NCBI GenBank assembly: GCA_002363695.1
Contig: DEWO01000117.1
Coordinates: 1-9,825, forward strand
Length of the DNA: 9,825 bases
Source: Prevotella sp. UBA3208
GTDB lineage: Bacteria > Bacteroidota > Bacteroidia > Bacteroidales > Bacteroidaceae
Direction: 5' to 3'
Part shown: piece after piece, positions 6,149 through 9,825 of the stretch
Layout: each line of letters starts with the position of its first letter
Position numbering within the stretch: the stretch's first letter is position 1
Program-made: the position numbers and the translations under genes
Notes under the pieces: model-generated
Seen by the model: the letters and a program-made list of their open reading frames with translations, nothing else
What the model was told of the DNA's origin: nothing
Databases searched by the model: none

Positions 6149-6877
6149 TCAGTCGCTCCAGAGTTCCTGCAATACTTGCAGGCTCTTGAGTTCAGGGAAT
6201 TGGGGAATATGCAGGCGATAGTAGGCCAGCAACACACTGACAATGCGGTTGCGCTCATGGCGCGACAGCCGATAGAGGTGCATCGTGGGAAAGTTCATAC
6301 GCATGAGCAACTGGATGCGCTGTGCCTCATCGGCAGGCAGGAAGTCACGATGGAGAGGCGCCGCCCCCGTAAAGCTGGCAGCCCGCAAATCGAAGACATA
6401 GCCCGGCCGATAGTCGTCCAAGTTAGGATAGAAGCCCAGGAATCGGGAGAGACGCATCAGGAACACCAGATGGAAATTGGCATACCCCTGCGAGGCCGCA
6501 TCTAGCCACAGCATGGAGTCGCCGATAAACTTGAACAGCAACTCGTCCTGTTGCTCAGAGCGCAAGGCATAATAAAGGAACTCGGCAGAGAACAAGGCCA
6601 GCGCCAACTTGTCCGCCTGAAACGGTATAGAGGACCAGGCTGTCAGCAGACGGGCATCCTTCAGGCGCTGCAACTGCGCCCGCTGATGTTCCTCATAGGT
6701 AATTTCGAGCAGCGTCATAGGCTGGAAGTACTGCTTCTTCAGACGCGCCTTCTGCGTTTTGGGCAGCGTAGCTATCAGCGACACACGGCCGGCAGTCTTC
6801 GTGAACACGTCGACGATGACCCTGGTCTCACCATACTTCAGCGCATGGAGCACTATAGCTTCCGTACTTACCAACAT
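6149..6877 (-). CDS. recO: DNA repair protein RecO
   Basis: RecO acts in the RecFOR pathway: it binds single-stranded DNA and helps load RecA at gaps, in the cytosol. With the ATG at 6877 the protein has 242 residues, the usual family length. It starts MLVSTEAIVLHALKYGETRVIV, the typical RecO N-terminal OB-fold opening, followed by DVFTKTAGRVSLIA. The mostly helical C-terminal part follows, with no CxxC zinc motif, as in several Gram-negative RecO proteins. An in-frame ATG ten codons upstream (6907) is rejected because the -7 promoter element TAACTTTG (6890-6883) lies only five bases before 6877, and homologues begin at MLV. This placement implies a leaderless or near-leaderless mRNA. The gene is divergent from tRNA-Glu, and its 3' end runs toward the riboswitch promoter without a clear terminator. 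Confidence 0.93.
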   Translation of the reverse strand: MLVSTEAIVLHALKYGETRVIVDVFTKTAGRVSLIATLPKTQKARLKKQYFQPMTLLEITYEEHQRAQLQRLKDARLLTAWSSIPFQADKLALALFSAEFLYYALRSEQQDELLFKFIGDSMLWLDAASQGYANFHLVFLMRLSRFLGFYPNLDDYRPGYVFDLRAASFTGAAPLHRDFLPADEAQRIQLLMRMNFPTMHLYRLSRHERNRIVSVLLAYYRLHIPQFPELKSLQVLQELWSD

Positions 6878-6882
6878 GAGGG

Positions 6883-6913
6883 CAAAGTTACGAAATATAA
6901 TCCACATTTCACA
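6883..6913 (-). promoter_or_regulatory. Promoter of recO, abutting the start codon
   Basis: On the minus strand TAACTTTG (6890-6883) is a good Bacteroidota -7 element, with TGTG (6913-6910) as a weak -33 match 19 bases upstream. Only CCCTC separates it from the recO ATG, so transcription probably starts at or within a few bases of the start codon. Confidence 0.65.
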
Positions 6914-6930
6914 TTTTTTTTCAAGAAAAT

Positions 6931-6961
6931 TTGGTCAATTGGAAAAATTGCCGTACCTTTG
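6931..6961 (+). promoter_or_regulatory. Bacteroidota-type promoter of tRNA-Glu (and probably rpsT)
   Basis: TTGG (6931-6934), 19 bases, then TACCTTTG (6954-6961) matches the phylum's -33/-7 consensus exactly. It starts transcription about 15 bases upstream of the mature tRNA. No comparable promoter is seen between the tRNA and rpsT, so it probably drives both. Confidence 0.85.
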
Positions 6962-6980
6962 CACCCGCTTTAAGAAGGCT

Positions 6981-7052
6981 GGTCCCTTCGTCTATCGGTT
7001 AGGACGAGAGATTTTCATTCTCTAAAGAGGAGTTCGACTCTCCTAGGGACTA
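6981..7052 (+). tRNA. tRNA-Glu (anticodon TTC)
   Basis: The sequence folds as a full cloverleaf. The acceptor stem GGTCCCT/AGGGACT has a G1-U72 wobble; the D stem is GTCT/GGAC; the anticodon stem AGAGA/TCTCT has loop TTTTCAT and anticodon TTC; the variable region is AAAG; and the T arm is AGGAG-TTCGACT-CTCCT. The discriminator base is A7052. The 3' CCA is not encoded (CATT follows), so it is added after processing. It reads GAA/GAG glutamate codons. It lies 149 bases upstream of rpsT on the same strand. Confidence 0.96.
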
Positions 7053-7201
7053 CATTAAATCCGTCATCTGCACAGCCAAGTGCTACCATTTGATTGGAAA
7101 AGGTGGCGGAGGGCTCTTCGGAGTCCGCCCAGGGCAGTCTGCCAAGACGCAAGACCCATAAGCTTTAAGTACATTTAAACATTTAAAAATTAAAAATTAA
7201 A
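7053..7201 (+). promoter_or_regulatory. Structured leader between tRNA-Glu and rpsT
   Basis: This 149-base interval contains three potential hairpins. CAAGTG-CTAC-CATTTG is the first. The second is GGCGGA/TCCGCC (7105-7129), with an inner CTC-TTCG-GAG tip capped by a TTCG tetraloop. The third is GGG..GTCT/AGAC..CCC (7132-7157). A very A/T-rich run without a Shine-Dalgarno sequence then leads to the rpsT ATG. It could be an autoregulatory ribosomal-protein leader, as rpsT is autoregulated in other bacteria, but I do not recognise a named family. Confidence 0.45.
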
Positions 7202-7456
7202 ATGGCAAACCACAAATCATCCCTGAAGAGAATTCGTCAGGACAAAAAAAAGGCAGAGCACAATCACTACTATGCAAAAACGATGCGCAATGCCGTTCGC
7301 AAGCTGCGTGCTATGACAAACAAGGAAGAGGCAACCGCCCTGTACCCCAAAGTACAGAAGATGCTGGACAAGTTGGCCAAGACCAACATCATCCACAAGA
7401 ACAAGGCTGCCAACCTGAAGTCAAGTCTTGCTCAGCACATCAGCAAACTGGGATAA
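7202..7456 (+). CDS. rpsT: 30S ribosomal protein bS20
   Basis: bS20 is a small, basic primary binder of 16S rRNA needed for 30S assembly. The 84-residue length and the opening [24 protein letters not shown] are typical, as are the lysine/arginine-rich helices ([26 protein letters not shown]). There is no Shine-Dalgarno sequence; the ATG follows repeated TTAAAAATTAAAA stretches, as is common for highly expressed Bacteroidota genes. It probably shares the tRNA-Glu promoter and is closed by a strong terminator 23 bases after the stop codon. The structured leader suggests possible feedback control by bS20. Confidence 0.97.
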   Translation: MANHKSSLKRIRQDKKKAEHNHYYAKTMRNAVRKLRAMTNKEEATALYPKVQKMLDKLAKTNIIHKNKAANLKSSLAQHISKLG

Positions 7457-7479
7457 GAGAATTAACCCAATGCATAAAG

Positions 7480-7516
7480 AAGCCGTACTCCGCGAAAGAG
7501 TTCGGCTTTTATTTTT
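7480..7516 (+). terminator. Intrinsic terminator after rpsT
   Basis: AAGCCG (7480-7485) pairs with CGGCTT, and ACTC pairs with GAGT inside, with one T-T mismatch and a CGCGAAA loop. The run TTTTATTTTT follows directly. It isolates the tRNA-Glu/rpsT unit from gyrB. Confidence 0.88.
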
Positions 7517-7537
7517 ATAAAAAATAAACACTTTTCT

Positions 7538-7569
7538 TTCGTTTAAGTTATTTTTTTTTCGTAATTTTG
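7538..7569 (+). promoter_or_regulatory. Promoter of gyrB
   Basis: TAATTTTG (7562-7569) fits the Bacteroidota -7 element. The -33 element is weaker: TTCG at 7538-7541, 20 bases upstream, is the best candidate. Transcription would start about 20-25 bases before the gyrB ATG. Confidence 0.6.
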
Positions 7570-7596
7570 CATCCTATTAAGACCTACTAGTAAACA

Positions 7597-9570
7597 ATGG
7601 CAGAAGAACTGAACAAAGCAAGTAATTACTCCGCGAGCAACATTCAGGTGCTCGAGGGCTTGGAAGCAGTGCGCAAGCGCCCTGCAATGTACATTGGCGA
7701 CATTAGCGAAAAAGGATTGCACCACCTCGTCAACGAGACTGTCGACAACTCTATCGACGAAGCGATGGCGGGCTACTGCACCCATATTGAAGTAACGATT
7801 AACGAAGACAACTCCATCACCGTACAAGACAACGGCCGTGGTATTCCCGTTGACGAGCACGAGAAGATGCACAAGTCAGCCCTGGAAGTCGTTATGACTG
7901 TCCTGCACGCAGGCGGTAAGTTCGACAAGGGCTCGTACAAGGTGTCCGGTGGTCTGCACGGTGTGGGTGTGAGTTGTGTGAACGCACTGTCTACACACAT
8001 GATGTCACAAGTGTTCCGCAACGGCCACATCTACCAGCAGGAGTACGAGAAGGGCAAGCCCCTGTACGATGTCAAAATTGTGGGCGACACCGACAAGACG
8101 GGTACACGCCAGCAGTTCTGGCCCGACGCCACCATCTTTACGACTACAGAATACAAATACGACATCATTGCACGTCGTATGCGCGAACTGGCCTATCTGA
8201 ACGCCGGCATCACCATTACGCTGACCGACCTGCGTCCGGACGAGGAAGGCAACCTGAAGGAGCCCGAGGTCTTCCACGCCAAGGAGGGACTGAAGGAATT
8301 TGTGCGCTACGTGGACCGTCACCGTCAGTCCATCATCGGCGACCCCATCTGTCTCAAAACCGAGAAGGACGGTGTTCCCATTGAGGTGGCCCTGCTGTAT
8401 AACAGTGACTACTCAGAGAACATCCACTCATACGTCAACAACATCAACACCATCGAAGGCGGTACCCACTTGACCGGTTTCCGCATTGCCCTGGCCCGTA
8501 CGCTGAAGAAGTATGCCGACGAGGACGACCAGTTGCGCAAGCAGATTGAGAAGGCCAAGATTGAGGTGGCCCAAGATGACTTCCGCGAGGGCCTGACAGC
8601 CATCATCTCCGTGAAGGTGGCAGAACCCCAGTTCGAGGGTCAGACCAAGACCAAGCTGGGTAACTCGGAGGTCAACGGTGCCGTACAGAAGGCTGTTGGT
8701 GAAGCCATGACCAACTTTCTGGAGGAACACCCGAAGGAGGCTCATACCATTTGCGAGAAGGTCATCCTCGCCGCCACAGCACGTATCGCAGCCCGCAAGG
8801 CCCGCGAGAGTGTGCAGCGCAAGAACCCCATGACGGGTGGCGGACTGCCCGGCAAACTGGCAGACTGCTCCAACAAAGACCCGAAGGAATGTGAAATCTT
8901 CCTCGTCGAGGGTGACTCGGCAGGCGGTTCAGCCAAGCAGGGCCGCGACCGTCACTTCCAGGCCATCCTGCCGTTGCGCGGTAAGATTCTGAACGTAGAA
9001 AAGGTACAGTGGCACCGTGTGTTCGAGGCCGAGTCCGTCATGAACATCATCCAGTCCATCGGTGTACGCTTCGGTGTGGACGGAGAGGACTCCAAGGAAG
9101 CCAATGTCGACAAGCTGCGCTATGACAAGATTATCATCATGACCGATGCCGATGTTGATGGTTCACACATTGACACGCTCATCATGACGCTCTTCTACCG
9201 TTTCATGCCGAAGGTCATTCAGGAGGGGCACCTCTACATCGCCACTCCACCTCTTTATAAATGTACTTATAAGAAGTTCTCGGAATACTGCTATACCGAC
9301 CAGCAACGCCAGGCCTTCATTGACAAGTACGTAGACGGTGACGAGAATGCCTCAGCCCTGCACACCCAACGTTACAAAGGTCTTGGTGAGATGAATCCCG
9401 AGCAGTTGTGGGAGACGACCATGAATCCGGAGAACCGCCTGCTGAAACAGGTCACCATCGAAAATGCTGCAGAGGCAGACGAAATATTCTCCATGCTGAT
9501 GGGCGACGACGTAGAGCCGCGAAGACAATTCATCGAAAAGAATGCGACCTATGCGAATATCGATGCATAA
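7597..9570 (+). CDS. gyrB: DNA gyrase subunit B
   Basis: GyrB is the ATPase subunit of gyrase (A2B2), which introduces negative supercoils. The 657-residue protein has all expected parts. The GHKL ATPase has EGLEAVRKRPAMYIGD (20-35), E47 and N51 in NETVDNSIDEA, D78 in QDNGRGIP and the lid GGLHGVGVSCVNALS (118-132). The transducer domain includes the QTKTKLGN stretch (349-356). The TOPRIM domain has EGDSAGGSAKQGRDR (438-452) and the metal-binding acidic residues D517, D519 and D521 in TDADVDGSH. QRYKGLGEMNPEQLW (591-605) and a short C-terminal tail follow. The length matches short GyrB forms without the enterobacterial insertion. ParE is less likely given the overall GyrB-like motifs. It has its own promoter after the rpsT terminator. 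Its stop codon overlaps the start of the next gene, and a terminator-like hairpin lies just beyond it. Confidence 0.97.
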   Translation: MAEELNKASNYSASNIQVLEGLEAVRKRPAMYIGDISEKGLHHLVNETVDNSIDEAMAGYCTHIEVTINEDNSITVQDNGRGIPVDEHEKMHKSALEVVMTVLHAGGKFDKGSYKVSGGLHGVGVSCVNALSTHMMSQVFRNGHIYQQEYEKGKPLYDVKIVGDTDKTGTRQQFWPDATIFTTTEYKYDIIARRMRELAYLNAGITITLTDLRPDEEGNLKEPEVFHAKEGLKEFVRYVDRHRQSIIGDPICLKTEKDGVPIEVALLYNSDYSENIHSYVNNINTIEGGTHLTGFRIALARTLKKYADEDDQLRKQIEKAKIEVAQDDFREGLTAIISVKVAEPQFEGQTKTKLGNSEVNGAVQKAVGEAMTNFLEEHPKEAHTICEKVILAATARIAARKARESVQRKNPMTGGGLPGKLADCSNKDPKECEIFLVEGDSAGGSAKQGRDRHFQAILPLRGKILNVEKVQWHRVFEAESVMNIIQSIGVRFGVDGEDSKEANVDKLRYDKIIIMTDADVDGSHIDTLIMTLFYRFMPKVIQEGHLYIATPPLYKCTYKKFSEYCYTDQQRQAFIDKYVDGDENASALHTQRYKGLGEMNPEQLWETTMNPENRLLKQVTIENAAEADEIFSMLMGDDVEPRRQFIEKNATYANIDA

Positions 9571-9825
9571 CATACTGAAAGGAGAATCACGGTGGTTCTC
9601 CTTTTTTGTTCTTAGCCTGACGACGGCAATGGCAACAGCACAGAAGCAGCTGCCCATGCGGCTATGGTATGACCACCCGGCCCGGTATTTCGAAGAGTCG
9701 CTGCCCATTGGCAACGGCAAGTTGGGAGCATTGGTCTATGGCGGTACAGATACCTGTCTGATTCACCTGAACGACATCACACTATGGACAGGCAAGCCCT
9801 TTGACCAGAACGAAGGTGCCGGAGC
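9563..9825 (+). CDS. GH95-type glycoside hydrolase (alpha-L-fucosidase family), N-terminal part
   Basis: The 87 visible residues begin with a signal peptide (n-region with K6 and R10, hydrophobic WFSFFVLSLTTAMATA, likely cleavage after ATA at 26). The mature start then resembles family GH95: LWYDHPARYFEESLPIGNGK and LGALVYGGTDTCLIHLNDITLW, corresponding to the usual pattern of PAxxWxEALPLGNGxLGAMVFGG and LNxDTLW. GH95 enzymes release alpha-linked fucose or galactose from plant or host glycans. The catalytic residues are beyond the window. The ATG at 9563 overlaps the gyrB stop codon by eight bases in another frame; in-frame ATGs at 9551 and 9542 are alternatives that only lengthen the n-region. 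A start at 9626 would remove the signal peptide. No separate promoter is seen, so it probably depends on gyrB transcription. Family assignment is by recognition of the N-terminus only. Confidence 0.82.
   Translation, partial: MHNILKGESRWFSFFVLSLTTAMATAQKQLPMRLWYDHPARYFEESLPIGNGKLGALVYGGTDTCLIHLNDITLWTGKPFDQNEGAG
9580..9607 (+). terminator. Terminator-like hairpin inside the GH95 signal-peptide codons
   Basis: AGGAGAATCAC (9580-9590) and GTGGTTCTCCT (9592-9602) form a nearly perfect inverted repeat (one T-G wobble). The stem runs straight into six T residues, the form of a strong intrinsic terminator for gyrB. It also encodes residues 6-15 of the downstream hydrolase (KGESRWFSFF), so it can act as a terminator only when it is not being translated. 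Confidence 0.75.

Noticed and set aside
5871..6221. Plus-strand open frame of 116 codons across the riboswitch
   Set aside because: It is the antisense of the cobalamin aptamer and the recO 3' end. The conserved look of its translation comes from the conserved RNA, not from a protein.
6878..6907. Upstream ATG extending recO by ten codons
   Set aside because: The -7 element lies between the two ATGs, and RecO proteins typically start at the MLV position.

Overview
The window reads as a chromosomal segment of a Bacteroidota bacterium, probably of the order Bacteroidales and plausibly close to Prevotella (the family is inference only). Three things point there. It carries a PorU-type sortase of the type IX secretion system, which is restricted to this phylum. 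Its promoters follow the Bacteroidota pattern TTGG/TTTG, about 19 bases, then TAnnTTTG; I found good or fair copies before six transcription units. The start codons follow A-rich leaders with weak Shine-Dalgarno sequences.

Left part (1-3235, minus strand): a compact unit runs from an unusual short AraC-type regulator to a fumarylacetoacetate hydrolase-family protein and then porU, which is cut by the window edge just before its catalytic residues. porU starts on GTG and overlaps the preceding stop codon by four bases.

Centre left (3236-3578): two outward-facing promoters flank about 250 bases of degenerate 42-base tandem repeats with internal dyads. To the right, on the plus strand, a lipoprotein D-Ala-D-Ala dipeptidase (VanX/DdpX type) sits 21 bases upstream of murF, whose product attaches D-Ala-D-Ala to the wall precursor. 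The two genes probably form a cell-wall operon.

Centre (5712-6148): there is no conventional gene. On the minus strand there is a well-preserved cobalamin riboswitch with its own promoter, followed by two hairpins, the last of which looks like a terminator, and then the antisense strand of murF. No credible target gene follows it. This orphan riboswitch is the most unusual feature of the window.

Right part: recO (minus, apparently leaderless) is divergent from a tRNA-Glu gene (TTC anticodon), which seems to share a transcript with rpsT (ribosomal protein bS20) through a structured 149-base leader. A strong terminator follows rpsT, then gyrB with its own promoter. The start of a GH95-type glycoside hydrolase (alpha-L-fucosidase family) overlaps the gyrB stop codon, and a strong terminator-like hairpin lies inside its signal-peptide codons. 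That gene runs off the window.
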